From NCBI GenBank assembly GCA_022648685.1, contig JALCMW010000008.1:33163-97162 (forward strand): a stretch of 64,000 nucleotides of DNA. The letters run 5' to 3'. Below, in pieces: positions 51,206-59,420 of this stretch. The stretch is from Bacteroidales bacterium. Lineage in GTDB: Bacteria > Bacteroidota > Bacteroidia > Bacteroidales > UBA932. Within the stretch, counting starts at the first letter, position 1. Each line of letters begins with the position of its first letter. The notes under the pieces are model-generated. The model saw only the letters and a program-made list of their open reading frames with translations, ran no database searches and was not told the origin of the DNA. Both the position numbers and the translations under genes were made by a program.

Positions 51206-51898
51206 CTATACACCAGCGGTCCAGGTGGTCTCCGCCAGCATCACGCCCGACTTCTCACCGGTGGAGGAGTTGACGTAGTAGTAGCGGAAGAAAATCTTCG
51301 GAGCCGCAGCGCTGGGAGCGCCGTTCTTGGCCACGTAGTCGGCACGGATGTCGATTGCGGTGGCAGTGGGCTCTTCGACCATCTTGATCTGTGCGGCCTT
51401 GCTGTGGGCACGGCTCACACCGTTGGACTGACCTTCGGAGGCCTCGATGACCAGGAAGATGCCGCCGTTGTCGGCCAGGGCCTGGTCCAGCTTGAAGGTG
51501 AAGGTTTCACCCTGGCACACGATAGTGGCAGAGGAAGGGTTCTCTACACCCACGAGCGTGGGCGGGGTGGTCTCCGGAGAGCCGCCGCAGGCGACAATCC
51601 AGTAGTTCAGACGGGTGAAGAGGTTCGCACCGGAAATCTTTCCCTTGGTGCCGAGGACGCTGCGGGCCTCCTGGCTCAGGGCGAGTTTGTTCCAGGCGAG
51701 GATCTGGTCGTTCGTCAGGCCCCTCCACATGGTGGTGAGACGCTTGAAAACGCCCTTGACCTTGGCCTGGTCCGCAGTACGGACGCTGCCGCCGTAACCG
51801 CGGTTGCGGATGTACTTGCGGCTCTTCACTTTAGCGGCCGTAACGCCCTTGGCGCTGCCGCTCATCTCCTCGAAGGCGATGGAAGGAATGTACTTCAT
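51206..51898 (-). CDS. GSA-domain protein B
   Basis: The 230-residue protein begins MKYIPSIAFEEMSGSAKGVT, nearly the same as protein C (PSIAFGGFSGSAKGVTA). The shared N-terminal domain (about 1-100) continues with a basic segment, LTTMWRGLTNDQILAWNKLA and KISGANLFTRLNYW. The remaining 130 residues are Ala/Thr-rich and beta-like (GETFTFKLDQALADNGGIFL; KIFFRYYYVNSSTGEKSG). No signal peptide. It is the last gene of the minus-strand operon C-D-B and is followed by a terminator. Codon use is extremely biased to C- and G-ending codons, which may reflect strong expression. Confidence 0.65.
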   Translation of the reverse strand: MKYIPSIAFEEMSGSAKGVTAAKVKSRKYIRNRGYGGSVRTADQAKVKGVFKRLTTMWRGLTNDQILAWNKLALSQEARSVLGTKGKISGANLFTRLNYWIVACGGSPETTPPTLVGVENPSSATIVCQGETFTFKLDQALADNGGIFLVIEASEGQSNGVSRAHSKAAQIKMVEEPTATAIDIRADYVAKNGAPSAAAPKIFFRYYYVNSSTGEKSGVMLAETTWTAGV

Positions 51899-51947
51899 AA
51901 GCGTTTAAGTTTAAGTAATTGATAATAAAGGTTGATATAAGTATTTG

Positions 51948-52700
51948 TCATTCATTGCTGTATGATTCTCCATCCCTAACCAGAAAAGCGTACACGAACG
52001 GATCATGAGCCGTGTCGAAGAATCCCATCACGCGACGCTGGCTGGTGAGAACCTTGTTCTCGATGTGGGCTTCCGCCATGCCGTCGCACTCGGGATGCAT
52101 CTGGTTGCCGCCTCCGCAAATGGGGACATCCGCAGTGATGTCTGCCGGCAGCTCTTCCATGAGTACTTCCCAGAGTGATTCCCTGTAAGCATAGGTGCAT
52201 CCGGAGAAAAACAGATGGATGAACACCCAGTGCTCGAACTCCGCCATGAAGGTCTCGTACCCGAAACGGAGATAGTTATCCGGTGTAGTCATCGTAAGGC
52301 GCTGCTGCGTTCCCTTGATGGTATTGGCACCCTGGTTCAATTGCGGATAGAGCGTCAGGATGTAGATGATGAGAGGGCCGTTCTGGTCGAACCATGGCTG
52401 CTTCTCAATCACAATCGTGTTCTTGTCCTTCACCCAGGACTTGAGCACGGAGCCACCATCATAAATGGAATCACCCCAGGAGTAATGCGCGTCTTCCATA
52501 AATCGGACGAATACGGCGCCAACTGCACTGCGGTCTATGCTGAGGTTCGGCACATAAATCTCCAGCTGGTCACAAGCCTGGTAAGCCGGGCTCGTAGGGT
52601 CAAAGCTGAACTTGGCGTTCAGGACCACGTAGTTGTCTGCCTGGTAATCCTTGAAGGAGATCTGGCCGGCACCGAAGTTATTTCCTGTACTGTTGAACAT
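51948..52700 (-). CDS. unknown 250-residue protein D, with a degraded relative at 63.5 kb
   Basis: No family recognised. The soluble protein has beta-rich N-terminal strands (YVVLNAKFSFDPTSPAY; LEIYVPNLSID), a central IIYILTLYPQLNQGANTIKG and an aromatic segment AEFEHWVFIHLFFSGCTYAY. The C-terminal part has Cys and His residues (DVPICGGGNQMHPECDGMAE) that might bind metal. It lies between C (18 bp) and B (49 bp). A frameshifted homologue at 63500-63800 shares TIKGT, FEH and YAYR blocks, so the family has moved or duplicated in this genome. Confidence 0.6.
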   Translation of the reverse strand: MFNSTGNNFGAGQISFKDYQADNYVVLNAKFSFDPTSPAYQACDQLEIYVPNLSIDRSAVGAVFVRFMEDAHYSWGDSIYDGGSVLKSWVKDKNTIVIEKQPWFDQNGPLIIYILTLYPQLNQGANTIKGTQQRLTMTTPDNYLRFGYETFMAEFEHWVFIHLFFSGCTYAYRESLWEVLMEELPADITADVPICGGGNQMHPECDGMAEAHIENKVLTSQRRVMGFFDTAHDPFVYAFLVRDGESYSNE

Positions 52701-52718
52701 AGCGTTTCAGATTGAGGG

Positions 52719-53765
52719 TTAATAGATGATACCAGCTCCGAAGCACTCCGTTTTTGCCACGTAGTAGCCGCCACGATGGGCAAAGGTCATTTCAGACTTG
52801 CCTCCATAATTGCGGATATAGACCAGGTAGGACTGAGCGACAATCTTCCCGTTAGGGTCATTGGCACGTCCAAGGCATACACCAGTACCGGTAAGCTCTG
52901 CAGGGAGTTGCTGGGTCAGATAGACCTCAGAGGAAGCGACATTGCTGTGTCCCAGGCAAACCGCGTTGAACTGCGCCACAGGAGCGCCGGTAGAGAAGTC
53001 TACGTCAATGGCAGTGACGTTGTTATCCTCGGTGGGATCAAGGCTGTCCATCGTGACTTTAACCCGGCGGCTGTGAGGAGCCTCACCGGTAACGACGACA
53101 GTGTCACGTGCCTCTATGCCAGCAAAGCCGGTAGACGTATCGAGCCAGTAAGCCTGAACGAAAACCTTCTCGCCCGGCACCGGTTCTACGCCTATAGTCT
53201 TGAGGTAAAGCTTGGTCACGTCCGCCTCTCCCCAATCGTCTTTCATTCCGGGAGTAATGATGACGGTTTTGCTCCATCCGTTGGAGATACCAGCGCTCTG
53301 GGAACTCGACATCTTCACGACGAGTTTGAACGGATCGGGCTGGTGCTTTATACCTCCGATGACCATCAGCTCGGGGGTCACGACAACCTGCTCGTATTCC
53401 ACGTTGGGAACGGCCACGGTATGAAGCGGAGCGTTCGTCATCAGCGGCTCCCCTGCCATCGCCCTGTTGGCGTTGAGGCGCACATAGAGGTTCATACCGG
53501 AGAGCTGTGCTGCCTGGCCGAAGACGGACTGTCCCGTGGCGGTTTCCGCCAGCCGGTCCCAATCGCGCATCTGGTCGGAGGTGAGTTCCTTCCAGCTCTT
53601 CGAAATCTTCTTCAGCGATGCCCGGCGGATAAGCTGCGCTCCGGTGGCTGCACCAGTCGGCCAGCATTTAACGGAAAGGATGCTACGGCCGCCAACCTGG
53701 CGAGCCGTAACACCCTTAGCCGACCCAGAAAATCCCCCGAAAGCGATGGAAGGAAGTGCAATCAT
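52719..53765 (-). CDS. GSA-domain protein C
   Basis: The 348-residue protein heads the C-D-B operon. The N-terminal domain (about 1-105) has PSIAFGGFSGSAKGVTARQV, SKSWKELTSDQMRDWDRLAE and QLSGMNLYVRLN, the same framework as A and B. Two or more beta domains follow (VVVTPELMVIGGIKHQPDPF; RVKVTMDSLDPTEDNNVTAI; LTGTGVCLGRANDPNGKIVA), giving the look of a modular structural or adhesive protein. No signal peptide or anchor is visible. The W-x2-L-x3-Q-x3-W spacing is shared by all three proteins. Confidence 0.65.
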   Translation of the reverse strand: MIALPSIAFGGFSGSAKGVTARQVGGRSILSVKCWPTGAATGAQLIRRASLKKISKSWKELTSDQMRDWDRLAETATGQSVFGQAAQLSGMNLYVRLNANRAMAGEPLMTNAPLHTVAVPNVEYEQVVVTPELMVIGGIKHQPDPFKLVVKMSSSQSAGISNGWSKTVIITPGMKDDWGEADVTKLYLKTIGVEPVPGEKVFVQAYWLDTSTGFAGIEARDTVVVTGEAPHSRRVKVTMDSLDPTEDNNVTAIDVDFSTGAPVAQFNAVCLGHSNVASSEVYLTQQLPAELTGTGVCLGRANDPNGKIVAQSYLVYIRNYGGKSEMTFAHRGGYYVAKTECFGAGIIY

Positions 53766-53814
53766 AGTTTAAGTCTAAGTTAAGTTTTCGGGCTGTTTCA
53801 GTAGTCCTCCGACA

Positions 53815-53844
53815 CAAATATACATAAACTTATTTAATTGCAAA
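53815..53844 (-). promoter_or_regulatory. promoter of the C-D-B operon
   Basis: On the minus strand TTTG (53841-53844) and TATATTTG (53815-53822) are 18 bp apart, slightly short of the usual 19-20. The leader is about 45 nt. The 330 bp from here to attR carry no gene. Confidence 0.55.
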
Positions 53845-54097
53845 ACAAATAATTATACTATTTTATCTAAACCAAAACAAGAAGTAAACAACCCAAAACA
53901 AACGGATATGGTAGGAACGACCCGTGGACATTCCGGGAACGATCCACGCCATACGTCCGGGCGTAAAGACTTAGGGGGCCGCCCTTCAACTGGAGCAGTC
54001 CCCTATTCCGATTCCGGAGATTTTTTGCAATATTAGTCTTCGGCTTTTTGGCTCAATTTTCAGTCCGGTTTATTACCAAATAAACGCCCTTTTTTCT

Positions 54098-54114
54098 GAA
54101 CCATATTTGAACCA
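54098..54114 (+). repeat. right-end copy of the TTTGAACCA repeat
   Basis: GAACCATATTTGAACCA matches 25095-25111 (GAACCACATTTGAACCA) at 16 of 17 positions, in the same orientation. It lies 40 bp inside attR, as expected for an integrase arm site. Confidence 0.55.
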
Positions 54115-54153
54115 CGGAGGCTGTAACAAATTGATTATCAACACTTATTATAG

Positions 54154-54170
54154 TCTGCATCGGTAAATAA
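54154..54170 (+). repeat. attR: second copy of the mnmE 3'-end repeat
   Basis: TCTGCATCGGTAAATAA encodes Cys-Ile-Gly-Lys-stop in frame but has no mnmE coding sequence upstream, so it is a displaced end of the target gene. Composition changes from GC-rich to AT-rich at this point. Confidence 0.85.
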
Positions 54171-54171
54171 A

Positions 54172-54215
54172 TATAACTAATTATTATAATAACTAGTTTA
54201 TAATAATTAGTTATA
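54172..54215. repeat. perfect 18-bp AT inverted repeat next to attR
   Basis: TATAACTAATTATTATAA (54172-54189) and TTATAATAATTAGTTATA (54198-54215) are perfect arms around TAACTAGT. It begins 2 bp after the displaced stop codon, so it may be the original terminator of mnmE or a binding site at the island end. The rest of 54216-54567 is AT-rich and shows no gene. Confidence 0.75.
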
Positions 54216-54567
54216 TTATGAATACCAGTAAAATATAGGCTATAATAAGGTGATTTTGGTTAGAATGCCCTAAAAGTCATTGCCATGTTCTCATACCATA
54301 AAGAAATCCATTTATTGCATAATCCACGATATATAATATAAATATGGGTTCATCAGACTTTTGGAATGACAATTCATTCGCCACAAAGTGTCAACATGTA
54401 TCTGTGTGTCGCTACACTCTATCGTGCTACAAGCATATGTGGATTTCAGTCTGCACCTTTTTAAGTTAAAACTTGATTTTTTCTTATCAAAATACCTTCT
54501 TTTAAGAAATAATGCGTATTTTTATGGCAGAAATATGTGGAATACCACTGAAAACAATCATAGAATT

Positions 54568-55815
54568 ATGCTTTTTGAAAGAAATCAATATCTACAACAG
54601 CTTATAACTGCAGAAGACAATGGAATGATCAAGATAATCACAGGCATCAGGCGTTGCGGTAAATCATTCCTGCTATTCAACATATACAAGCAGAACCTGT
54701 TATCCAGAGGAGTACCGGCAGATCATATTATAGAGGTAAATCTAGAGGACAGGCGAAATAAGAAACTTCGTGATCCTGATGCACTCCTCAAATATATCGA
54801 CTCACAGATAAAAGACTCGGAGAGATATTTCATTCTATTTGATGAGATTCAGTTGGTTTCCGAGTTTGAGGATGTTCTCAACTCCTATCTGCATATGGCG
54901 AATGTTAATGTGTATGTTACCGGGTCCAATGCAAAGTTTCTGTCAAAGGATGTAATCACAGAATTTCGTGGTCGTGGTTGGGAAATAAGGGTTCGTCCAT
55001 TGAGTTTTGCTGAATACTATGATAAAGTTGGAGGAGATAAACAAGAAACCTTAGAGAAATATTACCTATATGGAGGGCTTCCTGCGGTGGTTCAATTGGA
55101 AAAACCTGAGGATAAACAGAATTATTTGAAAGAAATCTTTGAAACTGTTTATCTCAAAGATGTGCTGCAGCGCAACCACCTTAGAAATGCCGATGGCATG
55201 AGTGAACTGATAAGGATTCTTGCCTCATCTATGGGTAGCAGCATAAATGTACAAAGGATTTCAAATACGTTTAAATCTGCAAGTAAGGTCGATATTGGAG
55301 CCAACACCATCGGTCGGTATTTGGAACATCTAAAGGATTCATTCATCATCAATGAGGCACTGCGTTATGACATAAAAGGTAGGAAATATATAGGAACTGA
55401 GACCAAGTACTACTTTGAGGATCCCGGCATCCGGAATGCAGTTGTAGGATTCCGTCAAATTGAGTACAACCATACCATGGAGAATGTAATATATAACGAA
55501 TTATGCCGCATGGGATATAGTGTTGATATTGGCATGGTAGAGACTTTTGACAATAATGCCGAAGGTAAAACCATCAGAAAGAATTTGGAGATCGACTTTG
55601 TTGTCAACCGCCACGATCAGCGAGTATATATCCAATCAGCCTATCGCATACCGGATGAAGAAAAGCGAAATCATGAACTGGCATCTTTCAGAAACGTAGC
55701 AGATGGATTTCGCAAGATTCTTATTGAAGGCGATAGGTATAATACTCATTATAACGAGGACGGGATACTCATAATGAGCCTTTATGATTTTTTACTGAAA
55801 GGCCTTGATAATTAA
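54568..55815 (+). CDS. AAA ATPase with DUF4143 domain
   Basis: ATG 54568 gives MLFERNQYLQQLITAEDNGM, the usual start of this family; longer frames run into the AT-rich intergenic. The 415-residue protein has Walker A GIRRCGKSFLLFN, Walker B YFILFDEIQLV and a sensor YVTGSNAKFLS, then the C-terminal DUF4143 domain (about 200-400) with YLYGGLPAVVQL, GANTIGRYLEHLKDSFII and a restriction-enzyme-like EIDFVVNRHDQRVYIQ segment. These proteins are abundant in Bacteroidota, often in strain-variable loci; function unknown. It stands alone after the island. Confidence 0.85.
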   Translation: MLFERNQYLQQLITAEDNGMIKIITGIRRCGKSFLLFNIYKQNLLSRGVPADHIIEVNLEDRRNKKLRDPDALLKYIDSQIKDSERYFILFDEIQLVSEFEDVLNSYLHMANVNVYVTGSNAKFLSKDVITEFRGRGWEIRVRPLSFAEYYDKVGGDKQETLEKYYLYGGLPAVVQLEKPEDKQNYLKEIFETVYLKDVLQRNHLRNADGMSELIRILASSMGSSINVQRISNTFKSASKVDIGANTIGRYLEHLKDSFIINEALRYDIKGRKYIGTETKYYFEDPGIRNAVVGFRQIEYNHTMENVIYNELCRMGYSVDIGMVETFDNNAEGKTIRKNLEIDFVVNRHDQRVYIQSAYRIPDEEKRNHELASFRNVADGFRKILIEGDRYNTHYNEDGILIMSLYDFLLKGLDN

Positions 55816-55843
55816 GTCAAACATATAGATATCTTGCTGGCGC

Positions 55844-55960
55844 ATTGACACAATGGGTATCACTTGCATCAAGCGATTCACCACCCGCAAAATTGAGTCA
55901 ATCTCCTCCTGGTTCGCCTATACACTCTGCCACGGCATGCACGAAAATCCCCTACCGTTC
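55844..55960 (-). pseudogene. possible remnant of a class V aminotransferase C-terminus
   Basis: Translation of the minus strand gives a short frame with ANQEEIDSILRVVNRLMQVI, similar to the end of NifS/SufS-type aminotransferases, with a stop codon just upstream. It is too short for certainty. Confidence 0.25.
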
Positions 55961-55971
55961 TGATTTAAAAT

Positions 55972-55998
55972 CCCTCGACTATGATTGCTAGCCGAGGG
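55972..55998 (-). terminator. terminator of the nuclease-like gene
   Basis: CCCTCG (55972-55977) pairs with CGAGGG (55993-55998), extended by ACTA/TAGC; ATTTTAAA follows on the minus strand. It lies 6 bp after the gene's stop. Confidence 0.6.
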
Positions 55999-56004
55999 TT
56001 CTAT

Positions 56005-56988
56005 CTATAATCTGTAGAAACTCTTTATCTTATCCTCCAAAGGATAGTCTTTAAAGACTTCTTGATATGTCAAGAGTTTATCAATTATTGTTACATTGGG
56101 GCTCAATCCGGATAAACCATTATAAACTGCTTGATAGATATTAGAATAATCCTCAAAAGCACTAATCTGAATATTGCCTCGTTTGATTGAATCTGTGTCT
56201 CCTGGGAACTTGAATACTATTTCGCCCAAAAGTATTTCTGACTGCAGCATTAAGGAACGCAAGTAATTTTTACGAGGGTCTTTGAACGACTTTGACTTAG
56301 AATTGAGGGTATTGATTATGCCTTTGTGATGGCAGATCATCTGCTTTGGCCCAGTACAATAATGTTCACCCAATAGTTCAATTACAGGCTGTCTGTCATT
56401 GTCTTCCGTGATGTTTAAAGTTAGATTACAACCCTTGATTACATTACGGTACTCTCCTTCAAATAGTTTCTGATAGGATTCTTTTTTATTTGAGACTTGG
56501 ACTTTACCAAATGAAAGATATTCAGCAAACTTTGATTCAAGGAAGAGAACCATTGACTTACCTGAAGATTCTTTTCCTACCAATACTACATCAACATTGG
56601 ATTTTCCGCCATTGACACAAGTATTCTGAATCTCAAAGAAGGATTCCGAAAAAATGTAGTCTTTCCCATTTAATCTAATAGATAGTGGATTATTTGGAAG
56701 ATCATAGAAGCATGCCAAGCAAAGAAGAGAAGATGAGCGTAAAGTTCTCATCTCAGATGTCCCCGATCCACTGCAGGCCTCTTTTTCTTTCGACACAAAT
56801 AAGGCAAGTTTATCATCAGGAATACAAAAAAATTCTTCCGGTTCAGAATTGAATTTTAATGAAGACTTGCCTGGTCCATCGAATATAATTTCAGAAAAAC
56901 GTGCAAGCAGAGAATCATTTGAAGCAAAAAATAGATACTCTCCTTTCAGCCTTTTAAATCTTGTTAACAAAGTAGATTTATCTTCCAT
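56005..56988 (-). CDS. PGN_0703-like restriction-endonuclease-fold protein
   Basis: ATG 56988 (MEDKSTLLTRFKRLKGEYLF) is preferred to one 14 codons upstream. The 327-residue protein resembles the PGN_0703 family of putative nucleases. The core reads NVDVVLVGKESSGKSMVLFL followed directly by ESKFAEYLSFG, giving the Asp and Glu-x-Lys of a PD-(D/E)xK site. The middle carries a Cys/His pair (HYCTGPKQMICHHKG). The gene stands alone with a terminator downstream. Stand-alone PD-(D/E)xK genes in variable loci may act in defence, but that is inference. Confidence 0.65.
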   Translation of the reverse strand: MEDKSTLLTRFKRLKGEYLFFASNDSLLARFSEIIFDGPGKSSLKFNSEPEEFFCIPDDKLALFVSKEKEACSGSGTSEMRTLRSSSLLCLACFYDLPNNPLSIRLNGKDYIFSESFFEIQNTCVNGGKSNVDVVLVGKESSGKSMVLFLESKFAEYLSFGKVQVSNKKESYQKLFEGEYRNVIKGCNLTLNITEDNDRQPVIELLGEHYCTGPKQMICHHKGIINTLNSKSKSFKDPRKNYLRSLMLQSEILLGEIVFKFPGDTDSIKRGNIQISAFEDYSNIYQAVYNGLSGLSPNVTIIDKLLTYQEVFKDYPLEDKIKSFYRL

Positions 56989-57129
56989 AGTACAGTACAA
57001 ATAATTTATAATTCTGTAAAATATGATCAAATTGCCTCCTTATGGTATTCTTGAACATCACTCCATAAAACTGAAAACCTGCCGTTTAAAATGGAATCCT
57101 GAAATCAGTTTGTATGCAAAGATAGAGTA

Positions 57130-57504
57130 TTATTCGTTTCTCTGTTCTTCTTTCTGAGACATTTGCAACGGAAGTGTGCGGAAGTAGTTCGCCTGTTCGT
57201 CAACTTCGTCCCTAGCAAAACTCTTGTATTTTGCCTTGATTTTGTGGCCTTCCTTCATCGCCTTCATGATTGGAGTAAGGAATTTCCGGCTTGAAGGAAT
57301 ATCCTCGAAGAGGATGCGTTTCTTCATGGCCGATGACTCGGTCAAAAGATTATTCATGCTGAGGGCATTCATCATCCAGTTACGAATGCCGCTGCCGTTG
57401 ATATCCCCCTCGTTCCCGATGTAGTACTCATTGTCCGAAAGGAATGATACTGCTGCTATGAGTTCTTGAGAAAAATCTTCAAAAAAGTTGTCCCCCATCG
57501 TCAA
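57130..57504 (-). pseudogene. fragment of a WYL-domain transcriptional regulator
   Basis: The 124-residue frame corresponds to the middle of a WYL regulator: NEYYIGNEGDINGSGIRNWM, MNNLLTESSAMKKRILFEDI and PSSRKFLTPIMKAMKEGHKI. The N-terminal winged helix and the distal half of the WYL domain are missing, and the C-terminus ends in unrelated residues (QMSQKEEQRNE). WYL regulators usually control defence or DNA-repair genes. Confidence 0.6.
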
Positions 57505-57625
57505 CTTTGAAAATTTCCGGGACAGACGGGGAACAAAAATGAAAGCCGATTTGATGTAAATTAGTAATTCACTAAGGTTGTAGATTTACAAGATATTTTG
57601 CAACGAGAAATGATGGCGGTTCCTG

Positions 57626-57800
57626 TTTTGCGATTTTGCGGGTCAACATCGTACTGAGTGCCGTGCGGGAGGGAATCCGGCTCAGTGGGCCCCGCCGCAT
57701 CGCTCACTGCCGTTTGCCGCTTGCGGCCCTTTCAGGGGCAAGCGCGGCCGTTCGCTGGCGGACGCCATTTCGCCTCCCTCCCCTGCCGCAAGACTTCAAG
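57626..57800. repeat. modular GC-rich repeat, copy 1
   Basis: This copy contains, in order, a TTTTGCGATTTTGCGG head, a GGGAGGGAATCCGGCTCAG core with CATCGCTCAC, a copy-specific insert, and a CCTCCCTCCCCTGCCGCAAG tail followed by ACTTCAAG. The head is shared with copy 2 (59231) and the tail with copy 3 (61123); the core is in all three. GGGAGGG and CCCTCCC can pair. Confidence 0.75.
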
Positions 57801-57970
57801 TCTGGTGAAACATTTGATTATGGGATAAATTGTTGTCCTGCAGAATCCATGTATCAACCGAGCCAGATATGTAGTCTGTTTTAAGATATAATCATAGGAT
57901 TTATCGTCATTAGATGTGGACAGAGTTGTGGAGAATCGTCCTTGCCAAATTGTGATATTATCATGTTTTG

Positions 57971-58014
57971 GTACAAACTTACCACAATATATAATATTTG
58001 TGGTAAGTTTGTAC
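57971..58014. promoter_or_regulatory. perfect 17-bp palindrome upstream of the AbiEi-like gene
   Basis: GTACAAACTTACCACAA (57971-57987) and TTGTGGTAAGTTTGTAC (57998-58014) are perfect arms around TATATAATAT. The ATG of the AbiEi-like gene is 17 bp downstream. AbiEi antitoxins repress their own promoter by binding inverted repeats, so this is a strong operator candidate. Confidence 0.75.
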
Positions 58015-58031
58015 GGATTTACATTATTGAT

Positions 58032-58334
58032 ATGAGCGATACCATACAATTCATCTCTTCATCTTCCATGAAAGAACACGGAAGAACAGAGTATTACAAG
58101 ATGTTTGAGAAGGCTAAGCAAGGTGAACTGATTCAAGTCCGCCGGGGTGTCTACGCCACATTAGAGCAGCTGAGCTGCAATATGATAGGTATTGACTCAA
58201 TCATTCCTGACGGCATCCTTCGTCTATGGTCAGCCTGGAGCCTGCATAGGCTTACGACATCAATGTCACAGGCTTTCCACGTAGCTGTCAAAAGAGAAAA
58301 GAAAATGGCGGTTCCGACTTTCACGCAGATGTAG
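58032..58334 (+). pseudogene. truncated AbiEi-type antitoxin
   Basis: ATG 58032 (MSDTIQFISSSSMKEHGR) gives 100 residues with the AbiEi N-terminal winged helix and the start of its second domain: YYKMFEKAKQGELIQVRRGV and LWSAWSLHRLTTSMSQAFHV. It ends at a TAG right after VPTFTQM, where the family continues for about 100 residues. The AbiEii toxin gene is absent; a metallophosphatase gene follows 57 bp later. The N-terminal half may still bind the palindrome upstream, so it could be a surviving repressor. Confidence 0.65.
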
Positions 58335-58391
58335 TATCATATCTTCAGAAGATGCTCCTGCCATATCGAAATAATCTCAATAGCTGAGGAA

Positions 58392-59168
58392 ATGGGTTCT
58401 TTCCGCACATATTCCTTTCCTGACGCAAAGAACATAATGGTCTGCGGAGATATACACGGCGAATTCAACGCCGTGATATACAAGCTATGCATACAATACC
58501 AGATGACGGACACGTTGCTCATTGTGGCAGGAGATTGCGGATTTGGGTTCGACAAACCAGGATACTATGACAATGTGTTCAACCGCAACTCCTCAAGATT
58601 GAGCAAATCCAACAATTGGGTGGTGATGTTACGCGGCAACCACGATGATCCTTCATATTTCAGGGATGAAAAAATATCACACGAAAGATTCCGAACAATC
58701 CCCGACTACTGCGTCATCCAAGCCTGCGGACGCAATATTCTCTGCGTTGGTGGTGCCGTCAGCATAGACAGGGATTACCGTAAGAAGCACGATAGCAGCC
58801 ATTCGGTTTCCGACATAGCATCATATTGGCCTGACGAGATACCCATCTACGATGGCGCCTTGCTTGAAGATATAGGAAATGAAATCAAGATTGACACCGT
58901 CATCACCCACACCGCCCCATCATTTTGTGAACTGATATCCAAAGCAGGACTTTCTGAATGGGCGGCAATTGACCCAGACATTTCTTCAGATTGCGAGAAA
59001 GAACGAAAGACTATGGACAGGATATTCGAGCATCTGATGTCGGCTGGACATCCGGTGTCACATTGGTATTATGGTCATTTTCATCAAAGCTGGAGGTCTG
59101 AGATAGACGGGATTCTATTCTCGATGTTGGACATTATGGAGTTCAAGGAAGTCCCGTCCGCAATCTGA
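58392..59168 (+). CDS. calcineurin-like metallophosphatase
   Basis: The 258-residue protein has the metallophosphoesterase motifs in order: VCGDIHGEFNAV (metal Asp and His), IVAGDCGFG, MLRGNHDDPSYF, THTAPSFCE and WYYGHFHQSW. Substrate is unknown; the fold covers protein phosphatases, nucleases and nucleotide hydrolases. In this locus it occupies the place where an AbiEii toxin would be expected and could share the promoter with the palindrome. Complete, with a normal length. Confidence 0.85.
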   Translation: MGSFRTYSFPDAKNIMVCGDIHGEFNAVIYKLCIQYQMTDTLLIVAGDCGFGFDKPGYYDNVFNRNSSRLSKSNNWVVMLRGNHDDPSYFRDEKISHERFRTIPDYCVIQACGRNILCVGGAVSIDRDYRKKHDSSHSVSDIASYWPDEIPIYDGALLEDIGNEIKIDTVITHTAPSFCELISKAGLSEWAAIDPDISSDCEKERKTMDRIFEHLMSAGHPVSHWYYGHFHQSWRSEIDGILFSMLDIMEFKEVPSAI

Positions 59169-59230
59169 TGAATTTCCGCAAAAATTTGTCCAACAGAATT
59201 CAATAAAATAGGTGGGTAATAATGAAATGC

Positions 59231-59320
59231 ATTTTGCGATTTTGCGGATCATCTTGGTCTTGAGTGCCGGACGGGAGGGAGTCCGGCTCAGCAGGCCCCG
59301 TCGCATCGCTCACGGCCGAT
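59231..59320. repeat. modular GC-rich repeat, copy 2
   Basis: Head ATTTTGCGATTTTGCGGATC, then ATCTTGGTCTTGAGTGCCGG, then the GGGAGGGAGTCCGGCTCAGC core and GCATCGCTCACGGCC. The CCTCCCTCCCC tail of copies 1 and 3 is missing. Confidence 0.75.
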
Positions 59321-59391
59321 CAACGTGAACCGATAAACAGGATCTCTCTGAAATACTTGGAATAATGTTTTCAATTATGAACAAAATCAAG

Positions 59392-59420
59392 TATATTTGT
59401 GCATAATTAGATACATTATG
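59392..59420 (+). promoter_or_regulatory. promoter and operator of hipBA
   Basis: TATATTTG (59392-59399) matches the -7 box. CATAAT (59402-59407) and ATTATG (59415-59420) form an inverted repeat covering the transcript start and the ATG, fitting autorepression by the HipB-like protein. Confidence 0.5.

Larger units (their letters stand above)
24955..54170. mobile_element. 29.2-kb genomic island integrated in the 3' end of mnmE
   Basis: The borders are the direct repeats at 24955-24971 and 54154-54170. A tyrosine integrase and an excisionase-like gene lie next to the left end. Codon use inside (apart from the nested element) is rich in GCC, CTC and AAG codons, unlike the chromosome on the left. 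No relaxase, coupling protein or type IV secretion gene was recognised, so it is an integrative element that may be mobilised in trans, or a non-mobile remnant. The VirE-N and DUF3987 pair is common on Bacteroidota mobile elements. Cargo includes restriction-modification, an Argonaute, a CsgG operon and a cassette of related unknown proteins. Confidence 0.8.

Noticed and set aside
57580..57591. GTAGATTTACAA, identical to 25171-25182, as a third island end
   Set aside because: Only 12 bp, low complexity, no att-like repeat or integrase nearby; chance is likely.
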